This document shows positions 35,184 to 44,651 of a DNA stretch of 64,000 nt, piece after piece. The notes under the pieces are model-generated. The model was given only the letters and a program-made list of their open reading frames with translations, searched no databases and was not told the origin of the DNA. Every line of letters starts with the position of its first letter. Position 1 is the first letter of the stretch. The position numbers and the translations under genes were made by a program. This DNA is from Bacteroidota bacterium (GTDB lineage Bacteria > Bacteroidota > Bacteroidia > Chitinophagales > Chitinophagaceae), in contig JAUZOE010000009.1 of NCBI GenBank assembly GCA_030706605.1, forward strand, positions 1-64,000, in the 5' to 3' direction.

Positions 35184-36073
35184 CAAACCCCTTCTTCTGC
35201 AATTTCACTATTTTCAAAAACCTCGCAGGCTTCTTCCTTAAAATTTTCAAGAGTATTGTACATTGAAGAAAAATGGCCTATTATTAATCTTTTTGCACCA
35301 CTTTTTTGAGCAATCAAAGCAGCTTGCTTAGTAGTAGAATGGAATCGACTCATCGCTTTTTTTTGAAGATCATCAAGATAGGTGGCTTCATGATAAATAA
35401 GATCTACCCCTTTAATTTTTTCGCATATGATTTCAAAATAAGCTGTATCAGCACAATACGCATATGACTTTGCAGGAACATGCGGTGTTGTTACCAAATC
35501 GTTTTTTATTACCTCATTTTGTGGATTAATATAATCATACCCACCATGAAGTTTTTCATAAAAAGATGTAGGAATATTACATTTTTGGGCTTGATTAATA
35601 TTGATCTTACGAAGATTTTTTTTCTCCATGAACTTAAATCCCCAACAGGATATCCTGTGATTTACCTGGAAACACTCTACCACAAATTTGTGGTCCTCAA
35701 AAATAATTCCTTCATTTTCGAGAACATGAAAATAAAGAGAATAAGGCAGCAAACTTCCAGATGCATCTAATTGTAATTGTATAATTGTCTCCAGTTCAGC
35801 AGGAGCATATACATGAAGATCATTTAAACGATTATTTAACCCAAGACTTGTCAGCAATCCGATGAGACCAAAATAATGATCGCCATGCAAATGAGAAATG
35901 AAAATATGGTTGATCTTGCTACGCCTGATTTTATATACATTCATTTGCATTTGTGTACCTTCCCCACAATCGACTAAAAAAGTATGCTCATCCGTTTGAA
36001 TTATTTGCGAAGTAGGATGCCTGTTATGCGCAGGCAAAGCAGAATTATTTCCTAATATAGTAACCGCAATCAC
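35171..36073 (-). CDS. rnz: Ribonuclease Z
   Basis: This is a metallo-beta-lactamase-fold endonuclease that trims tRNA 3' ends. The metal-binding motif is in FISHLHGDHYFGLIGLL, with VDCGEGTQMQM, CADTAYFE, and LIYHEATYLDD plus RFHSTTKQAA supplying further ligands. The frame is open 56 codons further upstream, overlapping the STAS gene, but a GTG at 36073 preceded by AAAAAAGGA five bases away gives MIAVTILGNNSALPAHNRHP, the family's usual start, and 301 residues, its usual length. I choose that start. Confidence 0.9.
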   Translation of the reverse strand: MIAVTILGNNSALPAHNRHPTSQIIQTDEHTFLVDCGEGTQMQMNVYKIRRSKINHIFISHLHGDHYFGLIGLLTSLGLNNRLNDLHVYAPAELETIIQLQLDASGSLLPYSLYFHVLENEGIIFEDHKFVVECFQVNHRISCWGFKFMEKKNLRKININQAQKCNIPTSFYEKLHGGYDYINPQNEVIKNDLVTTPHVPAKSYAYCADTAYFEIICEKIKGVDLIYHEATYLDDLQKKAMSRFHSTTKQAALIAQKSGAKRLIIGHFSSMYNTLENFKEEACEVFENSEIAEEGVCYLA

Positions 36074-36188
36074 TTTTCCTTTTTTGTTTTCGTTTAGGGT
36101 TTCTTTTTTATTACGAACTTGTAAATCATACAACCAGCAACAATTTACAATACATTTTTCTATGAAAAAAAATTGATCAGCGGCTTTT

Positions 36189-36554
36189 TCAAAATAACTC
36201 TCTTTCAATCTCTTCCATTTGCACAATATCCCAGGCTTCACTCTCCGTTGGTGTTACATTCATTATTTCCAAAATTTCATTTTCTTCTAAAAACTTTTCT
36301 ACATTTGGGAGGAATTTACAAAATACCATAGAGTTACCGGTCTCGTAGAAAGTTTGTTGAATGTTCAAAAGGGTTTTTGCACTTGTTTCATCAATATGGG
36401 TAATGTGTTCAAAACTTACTACAACATTCTTTATCGGTTTCTCAAGATAAGAAAGCAGTGTTTTCTGAAGTTCTTCTGTCATATTTGCAGTCAATTTCTG
36501 TTCTTCGATAGTAATGACGTGCATTTTTTCTTTGGTATCAATTTTGACTTTCAT
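36189..36554 (-). CDS. STAS-domain protein (anti-sigma factor antagonist-like)
   Basis: The 121-residue protein has the STAS fold pattern of SpoIIAA-like proteins: a beta strand and helix around LTANMTEELQKTLLSYL, then VVVSFEHITHIDETSAKTLL, where the E-T-S-A position corresponds to the phosphorylated Ser/Thr of antagonists. A C-terminal acidic extension (about 105-121) is unusual. No partner kinase is adjacent. It precedes rnz by 115 bases on the same strand. Confidence 0.72.
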   Translation of the reverse strand: MKVKIDTKEKMHVITIEEQKLTANMTEELQKTLLSYLEKPIKNVVVSFEHITHIDETSAKTLLNIQQTFYETGNSMVFCKFLPNVEKFLEENEILEIMNVTPTESEAWDIVQMEEIERELF

Positions 36555-36584
36555 AGCTTTAAGAATTCAGGGGAAGTTACAGAT

Positions 36585-36592
36585 CAAAGATA
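36585..36592 (-). promoter_or_regulatory. -7 element of the STAS gene
   Basis: The minus strand reads TATCTTTG, an exact TAnnTTTG match, 30 bases before the start at 36554. No clear -33 element is seen. Confidence 0.5.
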
Positions 36593-36839
36593 TTAAAAAG
36601 GAAAAGTATTTAAAAATGAGCGTATTGATAGTTTTATACTTATAAAATAATTTTTATCAAAAAAATCTATAAAAATCAAAAATACATTCAGACAAATATT
36701 ATTTAATATACATTTTAAAACAAGCCATTTTTTTTAATTTAACCTTTTCTATACGTTTTTCAACATCCTGTGCGTTCTTTAATTCGTTTATTAATAGAAT
36801 TAATTCATTATTATTGTACAGCATTTAAAATTGTTATAA

Positions 36840-39377
36840 ATGGACAACAATTTCTCAACACAAGTAAAAGAGATCATTTCTTACAGTCGGGAAGAAGCTT
36901 TACGCCTAGGAAATGATTTTATCGGCACAGAACATCTTGTTCTTGGGCTGATAAGGGATGGTGAAAACACCGCTATGAAAATTTTAAAGTCTCTCAATGT
37001 GGATCTTTATGAACTGCGTAAAGAGATAGAACTTGCCGTAAAAGACAAAACGGGGAAAAATATCGCCAATATTAATTCTTTACCACTGACCAAGCAGGCA
37101 GAAAAAGTTATCAGGATTACGGTTCTGGAAGCTAAATCTAATAAAAGTCCGTTGGTAGAAAGTGAGCACCTGATGCTTTCTATTCTAAAAAATAAAGAAA
37201 ATATTGCCACTCAGATTTTAAACCAGTTTGATGTCGATTACGATATGTTCAAAAGTGAATTGGGCTATGTAACTACGGATCCCAAAGCGGAATTTCAGGA
37301 TGAAGAAAGTGAAGAATTTGACGAAGAAAAAAAATCTTATTCCCAGCAACGCACCTCCAAAGGTTCCTCAACACAGGCAAAATCAAAAACACCTGTTCTT
37401 GATAATTTTGGCAGAGACATCACACGTCTTGCCGAGCAGGGGAGTCTGGATCCCATAGTTGGGCGTGAAACTGAAATAGAAAGGGTCTCACAAATTCTTA
37501 GTCGCCGTAAAAAGAATAACCCTATTTTAATTGGTGAACCTGGCGTAGGCAAGACCGCGATTGTAGAAGGTCTTGCTCTCAGGATTATACAAAGAAAAGT
37601 AAGTCGTGTATTATTTGACAAAAGGGTCGTTTCTCTTGATTTAGCAGCTTTGGTAGCGGGCACTAAATACCGTGGCCAGTTTGAAGAAAGAATGAAAGCC
37701 ATTATGAATGAACTGGAAAAAAACCGGGATGTAATTCTTTTTATTGATGAAATACACACCATCGTAGGTGCGGGTGGGGCGAGTGGCTCGTTGGACGCTT
37801 CCAATATTTTCAAACCCGCTCTGGCGCGTGGTGAACTTCAATGTATCGGGGCTTCTACACTAGATGAATACAGGATGTATATCGAAAAAGACGGAGCATT
37901 GGACCGGCGTTTTCAAAAAGTGATGGTAGAGCAACCCAGCGTGGAAGAGACCATAGAAATACTCAACAATATTAAAAGCAAATATGAAGATTACCACAAT
38001 GTGATTTACGATAACGAAGCGATCGAAGCTTGTGTAAAACTTAGCGACAGGTATATGACAGATCGTCTATTACCCGACAAAGCCATTGATGTACTAGATG
38101 AAGTAGGCGCAAGGGTGCATTTAAAAAATATTAATGTGCCAGTTGAAATAATTGACCTGGAAAAAAAGATTGATGAAATAAAACACGAAAAAAATAAAGT
38201 AGTAAAAAGCCAGCGTTTCGAAGAAGCAGCATCACTTCGTGATACAGAAAAAAGATTGCAGGAAGAATTGGAAAAAGCTAAAATGGATTGGGAAGAAGAA
38301 AGCAAGCACAAAAGATACCCGATCAATGAAGAAGCTATTGCAGAAGTAGTTAGTATGATGACTGGTATCCCTGTAAAAAGAATGGTGCAGGCAGAAACCG
38401 ATAAACTACGCAGAATGGCTGAAGACCTGACTGAAGCAGTTGTGGGACAAGAGGAGGGAATACAAAAAGTAGTGAAAGCCATACAAAGAAACCGTGTAGG
38501 CTTAAAAGATCCTAAAAAACCAATTGGCTCCTTTATTTTCCTTGGCCCCACCGGTGTAGGCAAAACAGAATTGGCAAGAGCATTAGCAAGATATATGTTC
38601 GATAGCGATGATGCGCTCATACGTATAGACATGAGTGAATACATGGAAAAATTCACTGTATCAAGATTGATTGGTGCACCTCCAGGATATGTTGGTTACG
38701 AAGAAGGCGGACAGCTAACTGAAAAAGTCAGACGTAAACCATATTCAGTAATTCTTTTGGATGAAATTGAGAAAGCACATCCGGATATTTATAATATCCT
38801 GCTTCAGGTATTAGACGAAGGCCAACTGACTGACGGCCTTGGAAGAAAAGTTGATTTCAAGAATACGATGATCATAATGACTTCTAACATCGGGGCAAGG
38901 CAGTTGAAAGACTTTGGTGCAGGTGTAGGATTTACCACCGCTTCAAGAGTAGCTAATGCCGAAGAAAATAATAAAGCCGTTATCGAAAAAGCTCTGAAGC
39001 GCACTTTCAGTCCTGAATTTTTAAACAGGATTGATGACGTAGTGATCTTCAATCAACTTACAGAAGAAAACATTTTTGCTATCATCGACATTCTGATGAA
39101 AGGTGTCACCAAGCGATTGGTTAACCTTGGCCTACAGTTAGAACTTTCTGCAGAAGCGAAAAAATTTATTTCAGAAAAAGGATATGATTCCAATTTTGGA
39201 GCCCGCCCATTACACAGAGCCATCCAAAAATACCTGGAAGACCCTTTGGCTGAAGAAATATTGAATATGACTATAAAGAACGGAGACATCCTTTTTGCTT
39301 CTCTTGATAAAGAAAATTCTAAAATTGTTTTTGAAATAAAAGGAGGCGTTAAAAAAGAAAAACCTTCTGAAGTTTAA
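36840..39377 (+). CDS. clpC: ATP-dependent Clp protease ATP-binding subunit ClpC
   Basis: This 845-residue Hsp100 unfoldase has two Clp N repeats (about 1-140), an acidic linker (148-165), a first AAA+ domain with Walker A GEPGVGKT (232-239), a UVR-containing middle segment (KSQRFEEAASLRDTEKRL), a second AAA+ domain with GPTGVGKTE, and a C-terminal D2-small domain ending NFGARPLHRAIQKYLEDPL. The middle segment is short, which separates ClpC from ClpB. It feeds substrates to ClpP, which is not in the window. The gene has its own terminator. Confidence 0.95.
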   Translation: MDNNFSTQVKEIISYSREEALRLGNDFIGTEHLVLGLIRDGENTAMKILKSLNVDLYELRKEIELAVKDKTGKNIANINSLPLTKQAEKVIRITVLEAKSNKSPLVESEHLMLSILKNKENIATQILNQFDVDYDMFKSELGYVTTDPKAEFQDEESEEFDEEKKSYSQQRTSKGSSTQAKSKTPVLDNFGRDITRLAEQGSLDPIVGRETEIERVSQILSRRKKNNPILIGEPGVGKTAIVEGLALRIIQRKVSRVLFDKRVVSLDLAALVAGTKYRGQFEERMKAIMNELEKNRDVILFIDEIHTIVGAGGASGSLDASNIFKPALARGELQCIGASTLDEYRMYIEKDGALDRRFQKVMVEQPSVEETIEILNNIKSKYEDYHNVIYDNEAIEACVKLSDRYMTDRLLPDKAIDVLDEVGARVHLKNINVPVEIIDLEKKIDEIKHEKNKVVKSQRFEEAASLRDTEKRLQEELEKAKMDWEEESKHKRYPINEEAIAEVVSMMTGIPVKRMVQAETDKLRRMAEDLTEAVVGQEEGIQKVVKAIQRNRVGLKDPKKPIGSFIFLGPTGVGKTELARALARYMFDSDDALIRIDMSEYMEKFTVSRLIGAPPGYVGYEEGGQLTEKVRRKPYSVILLDEIEKAHPDIYNILLQVLDEGQLTDGLGRKVDFKNTMIIMTSNIGARQLKDFGAGVGFTTASRVANAEENNKAVIEKALKRTFSPEFLNRIDDVVIFNQLTEENIFAIIDILMKGVTKRLVNLGLQLELSAEAKKFISEKGYDSNFGARPLHRAIQKYLEDPLAEEILNMTIKNGDILFASLDKENSKIVFEIKGGVKKEKPSEV

Positions 39378-39396
39378 AATAATTGATTAATCAAAT

Positions 39397-39426
39397 AAAA
39401 ATGCCGCTTAAAACTGCGGCATTTTT
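39397..39426 (+). terminator. Terminator after clpC
   Basis: AAAAATGCCGC (39397-39407) and GCGGCATTTTT (39416-39426) form an 11-pair stem with further T residues, 20 bases after the clpC stop. Confidence 0.85.
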
Positions 39427-39455
39427 TTATTCCGGCAAAAGAAAGAATTTTGTTG

Positions 39456-39481
39456 AAATTTAGGGACTATTCCCTAAATTT
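39456..39481 (+). repeat. Perfect hairpin upstream of cmk
   Basis: AAATTTAGGGA and TCCCTAAATTT form a perfect 11-pair stem with a CTAT loop, followed after three bases by a second copy of AGGGAC. It lies 57 bases before the cmk start and beyond the clpC terminator. There is no T-run. It may be an operator or a leader structure. Confidence 0.5.
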
Positions 39482-39538
39482 TCAGGGACATTCATTCCTT
39501 TTTTTGCCCTTTCTTTTTTTTATGCCATTTTTGTATTC

Positions 39539-40225
39539 ATGATTCCAAAAATAATTATAACAATAGACGGATATTCATCATGTGGCAAGAGTACTTTGGC
39601 AAAACAACTGGCCAAAAAGTTGAGCTATGCCTATATTGACAGCGGTGCGATGTATCGAGCAATTACTCTTTATTTTTTGAGAAATAATATCAACCTGGAA
39701 GATGAAAAAGAAGTTAAAGAAGCATTGAAAAATATTTCCATTGATTTTATTGTAAATAAAAATTCAGATCAATCTGAAATTTATCTAAACGATGAAAACG
39801 TGGAATACATTATACGCGACCTGGTAATTGCTGAAAAAGTAAGTGAGGTGGCCGCGTTAAAGAATGTAAGAAAGTTTGCCGTATCAGCCCAACAGAAAAT
39901 GGGAATTAACAAAGGCATTGTCATGGATGGACGTGACATCGGCACCACTGTTTTTCCCGATGCAGAAATAAAAATATTCATGTTGGCAGATGAAGCCGTA
40001 AGAGTGGAAAGAAGATTTGCAGAAATGTATGAAAAAAATCCCAATATATCTTTAGATGAAATAAAATCGAATATAGCTATGAGAGATTACATAGATTCGA
40101 ACCGAAAGATAAGCCCTTTGCGAAAAGCAGATGATGCTGTAGAACTGGACAATACTCATCTTACTCAAAAAGAGCAGTTGGATTTTGCACTTGACCTTGT
40201 AAAAAATATTCAACAACCTGCTTAA
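39539..40225 (+). CDS. cmk: Cytidylate kinase
   Basis: This 228-residue P-loop kinase phosphorylates CMP and dCMP. The Walker motif is in TIDGYSSCGKSTLAKQLA, with YIDSGAMYRAITL following, GIVMDGRDIGTTVFPDA in the middle and SNRKISPLRKADDAVELD near the end. Length and motifs are normal. No rpsA follows, which often accompanies cmk in other phyla. Confidence 0.95.
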   Translation: MIPKIIITIDGYSSCGKSTLAKQLAKKLSYAYIDSGAMYRAITLYFLRNNINLEDEKEVKEALKNISIDFIVNKNSDQSEIYLNDENVEYIIRDLVIAEKVSEVAALKNVRKFAVSAQQKMGINKGIVMDGRDIGTTVFPDAEIKIFMLADEAVRVERRFAEMYEKNPNISLDEIKSNIAMRDYIDSNRKISPLRKADDAVELDNTHLTQKEQLDFALDLVKNIQQPA

Positions 40226-40921
40226 TCAAAATATCTTTCCTGTCTCATTTTGAATTACGGTATTCCAATTTATTTACGAAATACCAACGATTGTTTTGTC
40301 TGTCCTATGTGCTGGCAATTCAAGAGTTGAGGGGAAAACCTTTTCTAATCTTGAAAAAGTATGTGGGGTTTTAGCAAGACTTTGCCAGACATCTTCAACT
40401 TAAAATGATGCAACCAACGTATAGAATGAAAATTTTTTGACAAGTAATACGTCTTCATCCCGGATAGGAATAGAAATAAGAAATGCAGATGGGAAAAACC
40501 CATTTAAAGAATTCATTACCCCCAAAACAGGTTCAGCAAATTTCCTGGCAATTAAGCCTGTTAGCAATCGAACAACTTTAATCGATTATACTAAAAGTGT
40601 GAATAATAAAGATTATGTAAAATACCGCCTGGTAAGCTGGTAAAGTAACATCGATAATTATTACATTTTGCACCAACACAATAATAAGTTACAAAATGTA
40701 GAAAATATGGTAATCTCATAAAGAAAAATCTAGTCAAACATTTGTGTTCTGATATTAGGCACACAAAAGATTGCTTTTACTGTGACAAATACCAATATTA
40801 TTATTGATTCTAAGATTTATTTCTATATTTTCACTTATCACAGTTTCATTTTGTTATTGACCTGTTTATCTCTTAATTTTCAATTTTATTTTATTTATAT
40901 TTTATTTCAAAAAAATCAATA
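40226..40921. other. Long region with no confident gene, possibly a decayed one
   Basis: Nearly 700 bases separate cmk from the sugar transporter. The only frame is 40437-40643, beginning with TTG, 68 codons, containing IGIEIRNADGKNPFKEF and ending DYVKYRLVSW. It has protein-like composition but no recognised domain and no proper start, so it may be the C-terminal remnant of a lost gene. The last 120 bases are very AT-rich and should contain the transporter promoter. Confidence 0.35.
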
Positions 40922-42217
40922 ATGAACCAAGACCTGACCGCTTCCAAACCTAACTACACATCGCAAATTATAATTATCGGAATCCTGTTTTTTATCTTTG
41001 GATTCGTAACCTGGCTCAATAGCACACTAATTCCATATCTGCAGATTGCCTGCCAGTTGCAAACTTCTCAGGCAGTATTGGTAACTTTTGCCTTTTATAT
41101 TTCATATGCAGTAATGGCATTCCCTTCCTCATGGGTTTTAAAACGTACCGGTTTCAAAAATGGAATGATGTGGGGATTGATATGCATGGCATTGGGCGCA
41201 CTTGTTTTTATACCTGCAGCACAAACCAGGACTTATGGCTTATTTCTTACCGGCCTATTTATAATAGGCACAGGTTTGGCATTATTGCAAACAGCATCCA
41301 ATCCATATATAACCATCCTGGGGCCAATAGAAAGTGCGGCCAAAAGAATCAGTGTTATGGGCATTTGTAATAAAGGAGCCGGAGCGTTTGCCCCCTTGAT
41401 CATGGGTACCTTTTTACTCAAAGATTCAGATGCCCTGGTAGAAAGATTAAAATCTATGGATATGGCACAAAAATCAACTGAACTTGATGCCTTGGCCTCA
41501 AGGGTGATTGTGCCTTACATTGTAATTGCGGTTGTCCTCACCGCGCTTGCCATATTTATTTATTTTTCAAGTTTGCCCGAAGTGAAAGCAGATGGTGAAG
41601 AGGCTTCAGAAAAAAATGCTAAACCAAATGATGGGAAAACCATTTTTAGCTTTCCTTATTTGTGGATTGGATTTGTCACTTTATTTTTATATGTAGGAGT
41701 AGAAGTAATGGCCGGAGATATTATCCAGGTTTACGGAAAAGCAATCGGAATTAGTCTGGATATTGCCAAACATTTTACTTCTTATACAATGTTGGGAATG
41801 TTGATCGGGTATCTTGTAGGTATTGTGGCCATTCCTAAATATTTCTCACAAACCACTGCTTTGAAAGGCTCTGCCATCCTGGGTCTCGTTTTCACATTAC
41901 TGGCTATTTTTACTTCAGGATATACTTCAGTATTATTTATCGCACTGCTGGGATTAGCCAATGCATTGGTGTGGCCCGCAATCTGGCCATTAGCACTTCA
42001 TGGTTTAGGCAGATTTACTAAAACCGGGTCTGCCTTATTGGTAGTGGGTATAGCCGGCGGTGCAGTGATCCCAAAAATATGGGCAAGTCTTGGAGAAAAC
42101 ATCGGTTTCCAACAGGCATTCTGGATAATGGTTCCATGCTATCTCTTCATACTTTATTTTGCTACCTCGGGGTATAAACTGGGTGTAAAAAATAAGGAAG
42201 AGGTCAAAGCCATTTAG
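40922..42217 (+). CDS. Sugar MFS transporter, FucP family
   Basis: The 431-residue protein has twelve hydrophobic segments and FucP-branch motifs: FFIFGFVTWLNSTLIPYL in helix 1, LKRTGFKNGMMWGL after helix 2, GTGLALLQTASNPYITILG in helix 4 and LANALVWPAIWPLALHGLG in helix 10. Bacteroidota members carry L-fucose, glucose, galactose or N-acetylglucosamine with protons. No catabolic gene is adjacent, so the substrate is open. A loop of about 25 polar residues near residue 220 separates the halves. Confidence 0.88.
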   Translation: MNQDLTASKPNYTSQIIIIGILFFIFGFVTWLNSTLIPYLQIACQLQTSQAVLVTFAFYISYAVMAFPSSWVLKRTGFKNGMMWGLICMALGALVFIPAAQTRTYGLFLTGLFIIGTGLALLQTASNPYITILGPIESAAKRISVMGICNKGAGAFAPLIMGTFLLKDSDALVERLKSMDMAQKSTELDALASRVIVPYIVIAVVLTALAIFIYFSSLPEVKADGEEASEKNAKPNDGKTIFSFPYLWIGFVTLFLYVGVEVMAGDIIQVYGKAIGISLDIAKHFTSYTMLGMLIGYLVGIVAIPKYFSQTTALKGSAILGLVFTLLAIFTSGYTSVLFIALLGLANALVWPAIWPLALHGLGRFTKTGSALLVVGIAGGAVIPKIWASLGENIGFQQAFWIMVPCYLFILYFATSGYKLGVKNKEEVKAI

Positions 42218-42252
42218 ATCTCCTTTTTAGTTGATTCTTTGCAATATAACTT

Positions 42253-43173
42253 TCAATTTTCATTTGCCGGGTCAACTTTCTTCACGTGTCTTTCTGATAG
42301 AAACAAGCCAATTAAAACCAATGCCACTCCTATAATGGTATAGCTACTGATATGGTCATGCAATATCACTGCGGCAATAGCGAAACCAAAAATCGGGCAT
42401 AGAAATAACCAAAGGCCTGCTTTAACCGTATTTGTTTTTAAAAGCCATAACCATAATGACACTGCGAAAATAGAAACAGGGATAGCAAGCCAGAGTGTAG
42501 CTCCCCAAAATGCAAAATTAAAATGATTCATTTCACCTTTGTAATTGAATATAGTAGAAGGTAATAACAAAATGCCTCCGATAAATGTTTGCCATCCATT
42601 AATGGTAAGTAAATTTAAATGGTTCCATTTTTGGGCAGAGAAAAATATAGCCCCAATGGAATAAGAAAGCATACCTAACAATAAAAGTAATAATCCGCCT
42701 GTGGTAATGCGCGCTTCTTTTAATAAAGGCCATGATGCGCAGACAACACCTGCCGTACCCAAAAACAGTGCGACAAAAATATTTACGTTTAATTTTTTCT
42801 TTAAAATGAATACAGACAAAAAACTGATAAATAAAGGATTGACAGCTATGGATAAGGCACCAACACCTGCGGTTACATGCTGCATGGCTATTACATAGCA
42901 GCCCAGGTAAATAGTAATATTAAATAAGCCATAAATAGCTATTAATTTCCACTCCCGCCCTAAAGGTAAACGCTGCCCCGATATCACATGTATAAAGAAT
43001 AGCATAATGGCCCCGCCAATGGCAAATCTTATTTGCGCAATCACCAGGGGTTGCGCTTCTTTCAATCCTATTTTAGTAGCGGTAGCTGCTGATGCCCATA
43101 ATATGGCAAATAAAATTCCAGCACCTACCCATTTATATTGTTGCTTAATTGTAGTTTCTATTTTAGTCACCAA
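42253..43173 (-). CDS. EamA/DMT-family transporter
   Basis: This 306-residue protein has ten transmembrane helices in two EamA repeats: ILWASAATATKIGLKEAQP near the start and VTAGVGALSIAVNPLFIS at the end of the first repeat, with GLWLFLCPIFGFAIAAVIL in the second. The family exports or imports small metabolites, and no substrate can be read from the sequence. It converges on the MFS transporter gene with only 35 bases between the stop codons. Confidence 0.85.
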   Translation of the reverse strand: MVTKIETTIKQQYKWVGAGILFAILWASAATATKIGLKEAQPLVIAQIRFAIGGAIMLFFIHVISGQRLPLGREWKLIAIYGLFNITIYLGCYVIAMQHVTAGVGALSIAVNPLFISFLSVFILKKKLNVNIFVALFLGTAGVVCASWPLLKEARITTGGLLLLLLGMLSYSIGAIFFSAQKWNHLNLLTINGWQTFIGGILLLPSTIFNYKGEMNHFNFAFWGATLWLAIPVSIFAVSLWLWLLKTNTVKAGLWLFLCPIFGFAIAAVILHDHISSYTIIGVALVLIGLFLSERHVKKVDPANEN

Positions 43174-43314
43174 ATATAAAGGGATAGAAAAGATTAATGA
43201 AAAAAATATGAGTTAATACTATTTTACTTCCTGTACCTGTTTAAAATATTCATAAAATTTGATTTCATTATCACAGCATTACACTTTTACTTAGTTTTAT
43301 AAAAATTATACATT

Positions 43315-43827
43315 TTGAAATATTTATTATTTTTATTTTCTGCCATTTTAATTTCTCATTCGGGATTTTCACAAAATGTAGATTCCATAGACAACCGCCC
43401 GATTTATATTCGTTTTCCTTCTATCCCTGAATTTACAATTTACAAAGCACCGGACAGTACTGCGTTTACAAGAGAGGACTTACATAAAAGAAAAGCTACC
43501 GTGATTATGGTTTTTAGTCCCGATTGCGGGCATTGCCAAAATGAAACCAATATGTTGATTAAAAATATCAACAGGTTTAAAAATACGCAAATAATAATGG
43601 TCACTTACCTGCCCTATTCAGAAATGATGAAGTTTTATTCAATTTATAAAATCGCCAATTATCCACAAATTACCATGGGCAGAGACACTAAATATTTCTT
43701 CCCTATATTTTTTAAAATTCAAAATTTACCTTCCATCTTTGTTTATGATAAAAAAGGAAATTTCAAACAGAAATTTGAAGGAGATGTAAACCCAGAAAAA
43801 ATTTTAGAGGAATTACAGCTTAATTAA
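43315..43827 (+). CDS. Exported thioredoxin-fold protein, copy 1 of a tandem pair
   Basis: The 170-residue protein has a signal peptide (about 1-19, ending GFSQ), then a thioredoxin-like domain with the redox motif CGHC in VFSPDCGHCQNETN (about residues 71-74) and a C-terminal strand IFVYDKKGNFKQKFEGDV. It would act in the periplasm as a thiol-disulfide or redox-sensing protein. The start is a TTG; no ATG fits. The following gene is a close paralogue with the same architecture. Confidence 0.8.
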   Translation: MKYLLFLFSAILISHSGFSQNVDSIDNRPIYIRFPSIPEFTIYKAPDSTAFTREDLHKRKATVIMVFSPDCGHCQNETNMLIKNINRFKNTQIIMVTYLPYSEMMKFYSIYKIANYPQITMGRDTKYFFPIFFKIQNLPSIFVYDKKGNFKQKFEGDVNPEKILEELQLN

Positions 43828-43950
43828 ATGCCACGGAATAGTAAAAGAATTTCAGATTTTATTTACTTATTTCAATAGTATTCCCGTTTTCAGAAATTCA
43901 ATTCTATATATCACACTTATTTTTTTCTTAATTTTATAAAAAATTTATTG

Positions 43951-44463
43951 ATGAAAAAATTATTATACCTCTCAGCCTGTTTCTTCATTTCACTTTCAGG
44001 ATTTTCACAAATCAATTCAACAACTGGCGCTACACCAGCTTATATTAGCAACCCTGTCATTCCTGCCTTTACAGTTTACAAAGCGCCGGATAGTACTTCT
44101 TTTACCAAAGAAAATTTACACAAAAGAAAGCCAACTTTATTAATGATCTTCAGTCCCGATTGCGGACATTGCCAGCACGAAACTACTGTACTTATAGAAA
44201 ACCTCAATCATTTCAAAAATACCGAAATACTCATGTTTACATGGCTTCCTTATAGTGATATGATGTCGTTTTATAAAAACTATAAAATTGCTGATCATCC
44301 GCAAATAACCATGGCCTGGGATTTCAAAGATTTCTTTCTGCCTTACTATCATGTGCAAAGCTACCCTACACTTGTTGCGTATAATAAATACGGAAAATTT
44401 GTAAAAGCCTTTAGCGGAGATATAAAGATGGAAGAAGTATGGAAAGCCCTTGGGAATAAATAA
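43951..44463 (+). CDS. Exported thioredoxin-fold protein, copy 2 of a tandem pair
   Basis: From ATG 43951 the protein has 170 residues, a signal peptide ending GFSQ, and the same CGHC motif in IFSPDCGHCQHETT. The stretches FTVYKAPDSTSFTKENLHKR and the preceding copy's FTIYKAPDSTAFTREDLHKR are plainly homologous, and roughly 60 per cent of residues look identical by eye. The upstream sequences also resemble each other (TTTTATAAAAA before both starts), so the duplication may include the promoter region. Confidence 0.8.
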   Translation: MKKLLYLSACFFISLSGFSQINSTTGATPAYISNPVIPAFTVYKAPDSTSFTKENLHKRKPTLLMIFSPDCGHCQHETTVLIENLNHFKNTEILMFTWLPYSDMMSFYKNYKIADHPQITMAWDFKDFFLPYYHVQSYPTLVAYNKYGKFVKAFSGDIKMEEVWKALGNK

Positions 44464-44651
44464 TATGAATTTGCCTGGGTACAGAAATTCCAACTCATTA
44501 TTTGCTTTCGCCATTTACAATCACCTCTTTTGTTATAAAGCAATGAGCAATGAATTATGGATAAATAAAAGCAAAAAAATCCTGATAGATAACAATTCAA
44601 CAATTGATCTACCTTTATCGAATAATTTTTTTTACATAAATATAAAACACA

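Noticed and set aside
36074-36241. N-terminal extension of RNase Z overlapping the STAS gene
   Set aside because: The extension has no conserved sequence, while a GTG with an upstream AAGGA gives the normal start and length.
38006-38656. A 216-codon frame antisense to clpC
   Set aside because: It mirrors the second AAA+ region of clpC, is Ser-rich, and has no recognisable motif.
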